Assembly (NCBI RefSeq): GCF_000613305.1
Contig: NZ_BAIO01000095.1
Span: forward strand, 1-7,163
DNA length: 7,163 nt
Source: Komagataeibacter kakiaceti JCM 25156
GTDB lineage: Bacteria; Pseudomonadota; Alphaproteobacteria; Acetobacterales; Acetobacteraceae
Direction of reading: 5' to 3'
Shown: positions 1 to 6,941 of the stretch, one piece after another
Layout of the letters: every line of letters begins with the position of its first letter
Numbering within the stretch: position 1 is the first letter of the stretch
Position numbers and translations under genes: made by a program
Notes under the pieces: model-generated
What the model was told of the DNA's origin: nothing
The model's database searches: none
The model's input: only the letters and a program-made list of their open reading frames with translations

Positions 1-113
1 CTCCGATATGCCCCGGAAGCAGCATGGCATCGCCATTCATACCGGGAAGTCCTGCAGACATCAGGAACACGAAACAGATTGATCCCAACAGACAAGACAT
101 GGAGGATCTGAAC

Positions 114-320
114 ATGGACGCAACGGAATACAGACCCGACAACAGACTTCTACGTCTACGGGAGGTTACTGAAAGAACCGGACTGAGCCGGGCAACCATT
201 TACCGACACATTAATAAGGGGACTTTCCCAAAACCACGTAAACTATCCAGTGGCACGATCCGCTGGCACTCCGGCATTATAGAGAACTGGATCAATACCG
301 CCGGTACGCCAGGAAATTGA
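114..320 (+). CDS. AlpA-family helix-turn-helix transcriptional regulator
   Basis: A 68-residue protein of the AlpA / phage regulatory type, related to the MerR-like winged helix-turn-helix of excisionases. Residues 12-26 (LLRLREVTERTGLSR) form the first helices, SRATIYRHINKG is the recognition helix, and TIRW with the final IIENWI closes the wing and last helix. Family members activate integrase or excision genes, or control phage-like islands; the target here is unknown. An open frame extends upstream to 24, but the start at 114 is preferred because a strong GGAGG (101-105) lies 8 bases before it and the HTH begins soon after. It converges with the integrase, leaving a 132 bp gap. The reading frame is intact, unlike most genes here. 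Family call is firm; role is inferred from family and location. Confidence 0.82.
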   Translation: MDATEYRPDNRLLRLREVTERTGLSRATIYRHINKGTFPKPRKLSSGTIRWHSGIIENWINTAGTPGN

Positions 321-398
321 CCGGTTTCTTGTTGCAATCAGTTCTCGGAGGCTGCCCCGGCCTGGCCACTCGGCGCCATCATGGGCACGAACCCGGCT

Positions 399-448
399 AG
401 GTCCGGCCAGCATCAGCAGAGCATACCAACTACTGTAAAGCCGGACCT
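399..448. repeat. Inverted repeat between converging alpA-type gene and integrase
   Basis: AGGTCCGGC (399-407) and GCCGGACCT (440-448) are perfect 9 bp inverted arms around a 32-base loop. It sits just beyond the integrase stop (453) and 79 bases after the regulator stop, where a terminator shared by converging genes would be expected. No T-run follows either arm, so it is not a classical intrinsic terminator. It could instead be a protein-binding site. Confidence 0.4.
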
Positions 449-452
449 GTCT

Positions 453-1630
453 TCATAGGCTACCTGGCCACATTTCATCTGTTTGTTTCTTCGGAATGCA
501 ATAAGCGCCCCAAGCATCCATCAGAACGCGTCGCTTTTCCAGAAGATTCCCACGTCGATAAGCAGCTTCGACCTTGCTTGCGATAGCGTGAGCTAGCGCC
601 ATTTCGGCAATATCACCGTCGAATTCTGTTTCTTCAGCAACCCAGTCCCGAAAAGACGAACGAAATCCATGAGGAACCGCCGCGATACCCGCATCACGAC
701 AGATCTTCGTCAACGTCATATCAGAAAGAGGTTTGCCCGTTCGCAAACCCGGAAATACAAGGTTGCTACGTAATTCGCGATACTTATGGGCACGCATAAA
801 TATATCCAACGCTGGCTGGGATAGAGGAACAACATGTTCACGTCCTGCTTTCATGCGCGTCGCAGGTATCGTCCATAAAGCGTTGTCCAGATCAACTTCG
901 TCCCACGTCGCGCACCTGATCTCGCCGAAGCGTGCAGCTGTCAGGATAAGTCCGACAAATGCAAGGCGCCCTAGAGAATTACCGGAACGGAGATAAGCTA
1001 CAAATGCAGGAACCTCGACATAAGGTAGCGCCGCATGATGGACGGACTTACTTTTTACCTTGGGAAGAGACTTGTCCATAGCAGCCATGGGCAGAGGCAG
1101 ATTACGGTAACCTTTGCCGATCGACCAATCCACGACCGCGCTGATTCGTTGTCGAACGCGACGTGCAGTTTCCTGCTTTGGCAACCAGATGGGCGCAATT
1201 ACCTCCCTGACGTGGTGACCATCGAGATCAGCTATGGAAATGTCTCCGATGACAGGAAAGGCGTAGCTTTCAAGGGTAGCCAGCCATTGCCCGCGATGCT
1301 TCCTGTTTTTCCATGTCGCTTCATTCTCTGCATATACTTTCAAGGCAGCTTCACGGAAGGTAGGAATGCCCGCTTCCTTACGACGTTCGGCTATAGGATC
1401 AAGCCCGGCTTCAACCTGCATTCGGGCCTTGCCTGCCCGCTGACGTGCCAGAACTAGGGACACGGTCTTTGCACTGCCTAGACCAATGTCGCGTCGCCGA
1501 CCATTTTTCTGAATGCGGCACACCCATGATTTGCCGCCTTTCGAACTAATGACGAGATAGAGCCATCCCCATCGCCGTAGCGTCCGGGCTCTTTCGCGGC
1601 CTTTACGGCTGTCGCGGAAAGACGTCCCAT
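453..1630 (-). CDS. P4-type tyrosine recombinase / integrase, one frameshift
   Basis: Reconstructed as 392 residues, normal for P4-like integrases. It would insert and excise the element at tRNA-Ser. The N-terminal DUF4102-type arm-binding domain is residues 1-90 (MGRLSATAVK, then GRYGDGDG and LYLVISSKGGKSW), followed by a SAM-like core-binding region (about 90-190) and the catalytic domain. All catalytic residues are present: Arg234 in AARFGEIR, Lys261, His321 and Arg324 in HGFRSSFRDW, His348 in ALAH, and Tyr358 in VEAAYRR. One base is missing near 1560-1563 (GATGGC should run on as GATGGCC), which throws residues 1-23 into another frame. Without this correction the gene seems to start at a TTG at 1712, giving a spurious N-terminus. 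The ATG at 1628-1630 has GTGGGAT upstream. The frameshift is probably a sequencing error, since the rest is intact. Confidence 0.9.
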
Positions 1631-1635
1631 TTTTA

Positions 1636-1655
1636 TCCCACATTTTTTCCCACAT
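1636..1655. repeat. Tandem TCCCACAT direct repeats just upstream of integrase
   Basis: TCCCACAT occurs at 1636-1643 and again at 1648-1655, a 12 bp period with T-rich sequence before each copy. On the integrase strand this reads ATGTGGGA twice, and the second copy includes the integrase ribosome-binding site. Repeats here could be integrase arm-binding sites or an autoregulatory site; both are inference. Confidence 0.4.
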
Positions 1656-1767
1656 CTGATGCGGGATAGGGTGCAATTCAATGGAACGCCATGCAACACA
1701 AAATAGACCCAAAACCTAGGTATTCCGCCATTTGTGATGCAATTTTAGATTGTTTGGAAAAAGTGAT

Positions 1768-1800
1768 TGGCGGAGGGGAAGGGATTCGAACCCTCGATAC
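1768..1800. other. Probable attachment site (tRNA-Ser 3' end)
   Basis: The T-arm, acceptor 3' strand and CCA of tRNA-Ser (1768 to about 1800) lie at the border between element-like sequence with the integrase and the gat backbone. P4-type integrases use this part of tRNA genes as the identity segment. A second copy should lie at the far end of the element, outside the window. The exact crossover cannot be set without it, so these limits are approximate. Confidence 0.55.
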
Positions 1801-1860
1801 GACTTGACATCGTATAACGGTTTAGCAAACCGCCGCCTTCAGCCACTCGGCCACCCCTCC
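1768..1860 (-). tRNA. tRNA-Ser(GCU)
   Basis: Transcribed leftward from 1860. The acceptor GGAGGGG pairs with CCCCTCC, followed by discriminator G and an encoded CCA (1768-1770). The D-arm has GGCCGAGTGGCTGAAGGC, typical of tRNA-Ser. The anticodon stem GCGGT/ACCGT holds the loop TTGCTAA with anticodon GCT (1824-1826), reading AGC and AGU. A long variable arm with a strong stem (ATACGA/TCGTAT) marks a class II tRNA, and the T-arm contains GGGTTCGAATCCC. It is 90 bases without CCA, as expected for tRNA-Ser. The gene is intact although it abuts the element, so integration left it functional. Confidence 0.97.
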
Positions 1861-1874
1861 GCCGAAGAGCGCGC

Positions 1875-1880
1875 ATTATA
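1875..1880 (-). promoter_or_regulatory. Probable -10 box of tRNA-Ser promoter
   Basis: On the minus strand this is a perfect TATAAT, 14 bases before the mature 5' end at 1860, followed by GCGCGC, a GC-rich discriminator typical of stable-RNA promoters. No good -35 hexamer is seen 16-18 bases upstream, where the inverted repeat arm at 1893-1901 lies. A match to sigma-70 consensus in GC-rich sequence, right before a tRNA, makes it likely. Confidence 0.6.
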
Positions 1881-1892
1881 AGTAACACGGCG

Positions 1893-1933
1893 TTTGCAGG
1901 GCTGCTTTTAGCCTGTAGCCGCACCCCTGCAAA
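1893..1933. terminator. Inverted repeat downstream of gatB, possible terminator
   Basis: TTTGCAGGG (1893-1901) and CCCTGCAAA (1925-1933) form a perfect 9 bp stem with a 23-base loop that can fold further (GCTGC/GTAGC). It starts 28 bases beyond the gatB stop on the minus strand and probably ends gatCAB transcription or reduces read-through into tRNA-Ser. No U-tract follows, so it may need Rho, or it may only protect the mRNA 3' end. It also overlaps the region where the tRNA -35 should be. Confidence 0.45.
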
Positions 1934-1960
1934 GCCCTAAAATGCGAGGAAGCTCCTTTT

Positions 1961-3408
1961 TTACAAAACTTTTTTCAGGGCTTCATTCACAATGGCCGGA
2001 TTGGCCTTGCCCGCCATGGCTTTCATCACCTGGCCCACGAAAAAGCCGAACAGGCGGTCCTTGCCACCGCGATATTCTTCCACCTTGTCCGCATTGCGGG
2101 CCAGCACGTCGGCAACAGCGGCGTCGATCGCGCCGGTATCGGTCACCTGCTTCAGGCCCTTGCGCTCCACGATGTCGGCCGCGCTATCGCCGGTTTCCAG
2201 CATGTCCTCGAACACTTCCTTGGCGATCTTGCCATTGATCGTGCCATCGGACACCAGATCCAGCATGCCACCCAGCGCCTGCGCCGAAATGGGGCTGTCC
2301 TGAATTGTGCGCCCCGTGCGGTTCAGCGCCGCGAACAGATCGCCCGTGACCCAGTTGGCGGCAAGGCGGGCATCGCGGCCCCGCGCCACTGTCTCGTAAT
2401 AATCGGCAATGGCCTGCTCGGCGACCAGCACACCGGCATCGTAACGGGGAATGCCGTATTCCTTTTCAAAGCGCGCGCGCTTGTCATCCGGCAGTTCGGG
2501 CAGGGCCTTTTCCAGTTCGTCCACCCAGGCCTGTTCCACCACCAGCGGCAGCAGGTCGGGATCGGGGAAGTAGCGGTAATCGTGCGCGTCTTCCTTGCTG
2601 CGGAGCGAACGGGTTTCATTGCGGGAGGGGTCGAACAGGCGGGTTTCCTGATCCACCGTGCCGCCTTCCTCCCATACCTCGACCTGACGCGCGGCCTCGG
2701 TCTCGATCGCGTGCATGACGTAGCGGATCGAGTTGACGTTCTTGATCTCGCAGCGCGTGCGGAAAGCCTCACCCGCCTTGCGTACCGACACGTTCACGTC
2801 GGCGCGCATCGAGCCTTCTTCCATGTTGCCATCGCAGGTGCCGAGATAGCGCAGGATCTGGCGCAGCTTGCGCAGGTAGGCCCCGGCTTCCTCCGGTGTG
2901 CGGATGTCGGGTTCGCTCACGATTTCCATCAGCGCCACGCCGGCGCGGTTCAGGTCAATCAGCGAACGTGTCGGATCCTGATCGTGGATCGACTTGCCCG
3001 CGTCCTGTTCCAGATGCAGGCGGGTAATCCCGATATGGCGAACCGAGCCGTCGGCCAGTTCGATTTCGACCGTGCCTTCACCCACAATCGGGTGGGTGAA
3101 CTGGCTGATCTGGTAGCCCGTGGCAGATCGGCATAGAAATAGTTCTTGCGGTCAAACCGGCTTTCCAGATTGATGCGCGCGCGCAGCCCCAGCCCGGTAC
3201 GGACGGCCTGCGCCACGCATTCACGGTTCAGGACCGGCAGCATGCCCGGAAAACCCGCATCCACCAGGCTGACATGGGTGTTCGGCTCACCGCCATAGGA
3301 TGCGGAAGCACCGGAAAACAGCTTGGATTTGCTGATGACCTGCGCGTGGACTTCCAGCCCGACCACGATTTCCCACGAGCCGGTGCGGCCTTCGATCGTA
3401 TAGCTCAT
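1961..3408 (-). CDS. gatB: Asp-tRNA(Asn)/Glu-tRNA(Gln) amidotransferase subunit B, one frameshift
   Basis: GatB binds the mischarged tRNA and uses ATP to phosphorylate the Glu or Asp carboxyl, which is then amidated with ammonia from GatA. The reconstructed length is 482 residues, standard for GatB. Family signatures run in order: [12 protein letters not shown] near the start, SKLFSGAS, the zinc/kinase-like cradle with [13 protein letters not shown], the signature [40 protein letters not shown], and a C-terminal YqeY-like tail domain ending in [13 protein letters not shown]. One base is missing near 3121-3123 (CTGCCACGG should be CTGCCCACGG), changing frame after YFYADLP; the restored sequence continues [13 protein letters not shown]. 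The ATG overlaps the gatA stop as ATGA (3405-3408), which implies coupled translation. The frameshift is most likely a sequencing error, as the enzyme is essential in bacteria lacking GlnRS or AsnRS. Confidence 0.95.
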
Positions 3409-4889
3409 TTCGCCGCCTCCGCGCGGATGGCAGGCCGATGGGTAAAGGCCGCCGCTTTTTCCAGCGCGCTACCCGTGGCCAGCAGGGTTTCCTCATCAAA
3501 CGGGCGGCCAATCAACTGCAACCCGAGCGGCAGGCCCGTGGCGCCCAGACCCACAGGCACGGACATGGCGGGCATGCCCGCCATGGAGGCAGGCACCGTG
3601 AAAATATCGTTCAGATACATCTGGACCGGATCGTCCATCTTTTCCCCTTGCCCGAACGCCGGGGTGGGCGCGGTGGGCGTCAGCAATACGTCAACCTGCT
3701 GGAAGCTTTCAGTAAAGTCGCGGCGGATCAGCGTGCGGACCTTCTGCGCCTTCAGGTAATAGGCATCGTAATACCCGGCGGAGAGTACGTAGGTGCCCAT
3801 CATGATGCGGCGGCGCACCTCCGCGCCAAAGCCCGCGCGGCGGGAGGCTTCGTACATCCCGTCCAGCGTGGGGGCGGGCACACGTTCACCAAACCGCAGG
3901 CCGTCATAGCGCGCGAGGTTGGAGGAACATTCCGCGGGTGCGACGATATAGTAGGTGGCCAGCCCGTGCCGGGTATGGGGCAGGGAGACATCCACGATCT
4001 CGCACCCGGCTTCCTTCAGCCATGCGATGCCCTGCTGCCATGCGCCTCGATCTCGGCTGAGAGACCTTCGGCACGGTATTCACGCGGAATCCCGACCTTC
4101 AGCCCCTTCAGGCTGCGACCCACGGCGGCGGAATAATCCGGCACGTCGCAATCCACGCTGGTGCTGTCGCGCGGGTCAAAGCCCGCCATGGACTGGAGCA
4201 TGATGGCGCAGTCACCCACGCTGCGCGCCATCGGCCCCGCCTGATCCAGCGATGAGGCATAGGCGATCGTGCCATACCGGCTGCACCGCCCATAGGTGGG
4301 CTTGAGGCCGACAATACCGCAATAGGCGGCGGGCTGGCGGATCGAGCCGCCGGTATCGGTGCCCGTGGCCCCCATGGCGAGACCCGCGGCCACTGCCGCC
4401 GCCGATCCGCCCGACGATCCGCCGGGCACCAGCACGGTCTGCGCATCGTCCCTGCGCTTCCACGGGTTTTCCACCGGCCCGAAGGCGGAGGTGATGTTGG
4501 CCGACCCCATGGCGAATTCATCAAGGTTGGTCTTGCCCACGAACACCGCGCCATCGCGCAGCAGGTTGGCCGTGACCGTGCTTTCATAAGGCGGCACGAA
4601 GTTTTTGAGAATGTTGCTGGCCGCCGTGTCCGCACGCCGGTGGTGCAGAACAGATCCTTGATGCCCAGCGGGATGCCGGTCAGCGCACGGGCCTCGTTGC
4701 GGGCGAGCGCTGTGTCCGCGCGGGCCGCCGCCTCCAGCGCCGCATCGGCCGTGACGGTGATATAGGCGTTAAGCGGGGGTTGAGCGCGGCAATGCCATCC
4801 GTATGCGCGCGCACCAGCTCGACCGCGCTGTAGTCGCGCCTGCGCAGGCCGGCGGCGGCGTCGGCAATGGTGAGTTCGGTCAGGTTCAT
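3405..4889 (-). CDS. gatA: Asp-tRNA(Asn)/Glu-tRNA(Gln) amidotransferase subunit A, three frameshifts
   Basis: GatA is the glutaminase of the GatCAB complex and releases ammonia from glutamine. It belongs to the amidase signature family with a Ser-cisSer-Lys triad. In the reconstructed 495-residue protein these are Lys78 ([10 protein letters not shown]), Ser159 ([15 protein letters not shown]) and Ser183 ([17 protein letters not shown]), with the usual 24-residue gap between the serines. Length is typical. Three single bases are missing: near 4769 (CGCTTAACG should be CGCTTAAACG, restoring NPRLNAYIT), near 4628 (restoring [14 protein letters not shown]) and near 4044 (restoring [18 protein letters not shown]). 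Together they return to the first frame. Loss of this gene should be lethal, so error is favoured. It starts within the gatC stop (TAATG, 4887-4891) and ends overlapping gatB, so all three are one operon. Confidence 0.95.
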
Positions 4890-5176
4890 TATTCAACAAC
4901 CTTGGGCACGGTATAAAAGGGGCCAACGGCGTCGGGTGCGTTGGACAGCACGGCCTCGCGGCAGTTGCCGTCGGTCACCACATCGTCACGTATGCGGAGC
5001 GCGGCGTGGCCCGTGCCGACCATGGGGGCGACCCCATCGACATTGACCTCGTTCAGCTGCTCGACCCAGCCCAGGATCCCGTTAAGCTCCCCTTGCAGGG
5101 ACTGAAGATCAGACTCGTCAATACCAATCCGTGCCAGTCTGGCAATGCGGCGGACGGTCGCGGGATCAAGCGACAT
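4889..5176 (-). CDS. gatC: Asp-tRNA(Asn)/Glu-tRNA(Gln) amidotransferase subunit C
   Basis: GatC is the small subunit that wraps around GatA and GatB and stabilises the complex. The 95-residue product has the family pattern: MSLDPATVRRIARLARIGID at the N-terminus, ELNGILGWVEQLNEVNVDGV in the middle, a region contacting GatA (LRIRDDVV), and the end GPFYTVPKVVE. The frame stays open upstream to 5383, but the start at 5176 matches the usual GatC beginning and has GGAAAG about 12 bases upstream; an ATG at 5194 is a weaker choice with no obvious ribosome-binding site. It is first in the gatCAB operon, overlaps gatA by one base, and is one of two protein genes here with no frameshift. Confidence 0.95.
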   Translation of the reverse strand: MSLDPATVRRIARLARIGIDESDLQSLQGELNGILGWVEQLNEVNVDGVAPMVGTGHAALRIRDDVVTDGNCREAVLSNAPDAVGPFYTVPKVVE

Positions 5177-5252
5177 GAAGCAATAACTTTCCATCGTAAC
5201 AGGGGAAGAATATCCTGCGGCGCAGGACCTGCTGAGGAACATAGCCCCGACC
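5177..5252. promoter_or_regulatory. Divergent gatC / ruvX control region with hairpin
   Basis: These 76 bases must hold the promoters of both gatCAB (leftward) and ruvX (rightward). A perfect hairpin TCCTGC-GGC-GCAGGA sits at 5213-5227 in the middle. Rightward, TTTCCA (5188-5193) and TATCCT (5211-5216) are 17 bases apart and could be a weak promoter whose -10 runs into the hairpin. No convincing leftward promoter is seen. The hairpin could be a shared operator; this is inference. Confidence 0.35.
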
Positions 5253-5746
5253 ATGCCCCTGTTCAACATATCCGATCTCCGTGCCGCGCTGCGGCGCAAC
5301 CAGCGCCTGCTGGGACTTGACCCCGGCAGCAGGACGATCGGCGTGGCGCTGTCGGATGTGGGCTGATGCTCGCCTCGCCCCACACGGCGCTGAAACGGAC
5401 GAAACTGTCCGTCATCGCCGCCCAGGTCAGCACGATCGCGCGCGCGCAGGACGTGGGCGGGCTGGTGGTCGGCCTGCCGCTTTCACTCGATGGCAGTTTC
5501 GGCCCGGCGGCGCAGGCGGCGCGGGACTGGGCACGCAACCTGTCGGACATGACCGGGCTTCCCGCCGCGATGTGGGATGAACGGCTTTCTTCTTCCGCCG
5601 TGAACCGCTTCCTGATCTCGGAGGCCGACATGACGCGCCAGCGCCGTGGGGAGGTGGTGGACCGCATGGCCGCCGCCTACATCCTCCAGGCCGCCCTTGA
5701 CGCCTCGACCACACCGGACGGGGCAGGGGAGATTGCGAATTCGTGA
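5253..5746 (+). CDS. ruvX: Pre-16S rRNA nuclease / putative Holliday junction resolvase, one frameshift
   Basis: This is the YqgF/RuvX family, an RNase H-fold enzyme that processes the 5' end of pre-16S rRNA and was earlier proposed as a Holliday junction resolvase. The reconstructed product is 164 residues. Motifs are in order: LLGLDPGSRTIGVALSD with the first catalytic Asp, VGGLVVGLPLSLDGSFGP, MWDERLSSSAVNRFLI, and VDRMAAAYILQAALD with the last acidic residue. One G is missing at 5360-5362 (GGG should be GGGG), so the frame otherwise stops right after ALSDVG; restoring it gives ALSDVGLMLASPHTAL. A GAGGAAC lies rather far (about 13 bases) before the ATG. About 18 residues precede the RNase H core. 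It is divergent from gatC, an arrangement I recall from other alphaproteobacteria. Confidence 0.93.
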
Positions 5747-5781
5747 TGGCATGACTGGATTGTGCCAAAACCGGACCCGGA

Positions 5782-5826
5782 CGGTGCGGGGACTGCTATG
5801 GTCCCACAAACCACCGGCCCGCACCG
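5782..5826 (+). terminator. Inverted repeat between ruvX and MIP gene
   Basis: CGGTGCGGG (5782-5790) and CCCGCACCG (5818-5826) are perfect 9 bp inverted arms. Inside, GGGAC (5789-5793) and GTCCC (5801-5805) form a second, shorter hairpin that competes for the same G residues. A short T-run (TTTT at 5837-5840) follows after 10 bases, too far for a classical terminator. It may end ruvX transcription, or sit in the MIP leader and act on it. Confidence 0.4.
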
Positions 5827-5887
5827 GGATGTGACCTTTTCCCAGCCATGCGCCGGACCCTACGTGCCAGAAACGAGGATACCGACC

Positions 5888-6818
5888 ATGCGCCTGCCAC
5901 ACCTGCATCTACCCTACCTGCACATCCATGTGCATGACCGGCCGCTGGCGGGCGACCCCCACCCGCACAACCCGTTTCACTGGAAACTGTATTTCTGTGA
6001 GGCGATCGCCACCGCCATCCTGATGATCCTGGGGCTGAGCGCGGTCATCCTGCTTACCGCGTCGGGCAGTCCGTTCGCGACCCTGTTGCAGCAGCACCCC
6101 TATCTGCAGACGGCGCTGTGCGGCCTGTGTTTCGGCCTGTCCGGCACGGCGGCGGCCATGACGCCGTTTGGCAAGGTCAGCGGCGCGCATATCAACCCCT
6201 CCGTCACGCTGGCGTTTTCACTGGCCAGACGCATCGGCGGCATCGATGCGCTCAATTACATGATCGCGCAGGTTATCGGCGCGTTTCTCGGCACGGCCAC
6301 GGTGTACGAAGCGGGTAGGCTGGTGGCGTGGTGGGGCAACATGGCGGTATCCGTGCGCTATGGCGCGACCGTGCCGTATGGGCAGATTTCCATCTGGTGG
6401 GCCATGTGGTCTGAAATGTTCGTGACCGCCGCGCTGATCGCCATGCTGTACTGGCTGGCCGCGCATCCACGCTGGAAGTTCATCACCCCATGGTCAGGCG
6501 GGCTGTTCTTCCTGATCATGAACCGGTCACGGCATGGCTTTCGGGAAACAGCGTGAACTTCGCGCGCACGCTCGCACCCGCCTGTTCGCGGGGCAATGGA
6601 CGGGGCTATGGATTTACGTGGTCGGCCCGTTTGCCGGGGCCTCGCTCGCGGTCATGGCCATCCGCATGAACCTGCTGGGCAAGCTGCACCTGCTGGAGGC
6701 ACGGCTGGTCAATTTCGGCCACCACGGCCGCGTTCCCGCGCTGGATGACCCGCACCGCAAGGTCAGCCACCCCGACGACTCCACCCACCATCTGCCGCCC
6801 GATAGCGACCCCGCCTGA
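5888..6818 (+). CDS. MIP family channel (aquaporin/glycerol facilitator), two frameshifts
   Basis: An inner-membrane channel of the major intrinsic protein family, reconstructed as 310 residues. Six membrane segments are visible (about 33-58, 73-95, 121-142, 171-191, 198-220, 238-260) with two half-helix loops. The first signature reads GAHINPSVTLAF (NPS at 103-105) and the second NSVNFARTLAP (NFA at 224-226, pore Arg227), so both canonical NPA motifs are altered. Eight His lie in the first 31 residues (LHLPYLHIHVH) and six in the last 40, suggesting metal or pH sensitivity. Two bases are missing: near 6523 (AACCGG to AACCCGG, residue 213 uncertain) and near 6581 (GCCTG to GCCCTG). The start at 5888 has GAGG nine bases upstream. 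The neighbouring dhaK suggests glycerol, dihydroxyacetone or water as cargo. Family is sure, substrate is not. Confidence 0.88.
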
Positions 6819-6820
6819 AG

Positions 6821-6835
6821 GCCGGGCCGCCCGGC
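6821..6835 (+). repeat. GC-rich hairpin just after the MIP gene
   Basis: GCCGGG-CCG-CCCGGC forms a perfect 6 bp stem with a 3-base loop, beginning two bases after the MIP stop codon. No T-run follows, so it is not a typical intrinsic terminator, but it could slow transcription or protect the 3' end. Confidence 0.4.
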
Positions 6836-6864
6836 GGGATCCACGCCAGACACACTCCGTTGTT

Positions 6865-6894
6865 TTGCCAGAAACGGCTTAACCGTCATATTCG
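6865..6894 (+). promoter_or_regulatory. Possible dhaK promoter with small dyad
   Basis: TTGCCA (6865-6870, five of six to the -35 consensus) is followed 18 bases later by TATTCG (6889-6894), a weak -10. Between them ACGG-CTTAA-CCGT (6874-6886) forms a short dyad where a repressor could bind. If real, dhaK has its own promoter rather than depending on the MIP gene. The match is only suggestive. Confidence 0.3.
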
Positions 6895-6941
6895 CCCTGC
6901 CGCCATGCCTGGCCATGGCCCGCAGGGGAGAAAGCATAATA

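Larger units (their letters stand above)
1..1767. mobile_element. Right end of an integrative element in tRNA-Ser (partial)
   Basis: This segment has the marks of an integrated element: a P4-type tyrosine integrase starting 138 bp from the 3' end of an intact tRNA gene and reading away from it, a small AlpA-type regulator, and visibly lower GC than the gat region. Integrases of this family typically recombine at tRNA 3' ends and rebuild the tRNA, which fits the intact CCA-encoding tRNA-Ser at 1768-1860. The element continues beyond the left edge, so its cargo and far attachment site are not visible. Positions 1-113 show no gene I can support. I cannot tell a genomic island from a prophage or satellite. 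Confidence 0.78.

Noticed and set aside
1035..1457. Plus-strand open frame of 140 codons opposite the integrase
   Set aside because: The opposite strand encodes a clear integrase with all catalytic residues; this frame has no family signature.
2582..3136. Long open frame of 184 codons on the plus strand opposite gatB
   Set aside because: It lies wholly antisense to well-conserved GatB, has no ribosome-binding site or recognisable domain, and GC-rich genes often leave such open antisense frames.
3438..4136. Open frame of 232 codons on the plus strand opposite gatA
   Set aside because: Antisense to the conserved GatA coding sequence; composition is rich in Arg, Gly and His, as expected from reading a GC-rich gene backwards.
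3405..4889. gatA as a real pseudogene
   Set aside because: Three separate deletions in an otherwise perfectly conserved essential gene, with the same kind of break in neighbours, fit read error better than decay.
6911..6920. Perfect palindrome GGCCATGGCC upstream of dhaK
   Set aside because: A 10-base palindrome is expected by chance in GC-rich DNA and it lies close to the ribosome-binding site with no supporting structure.
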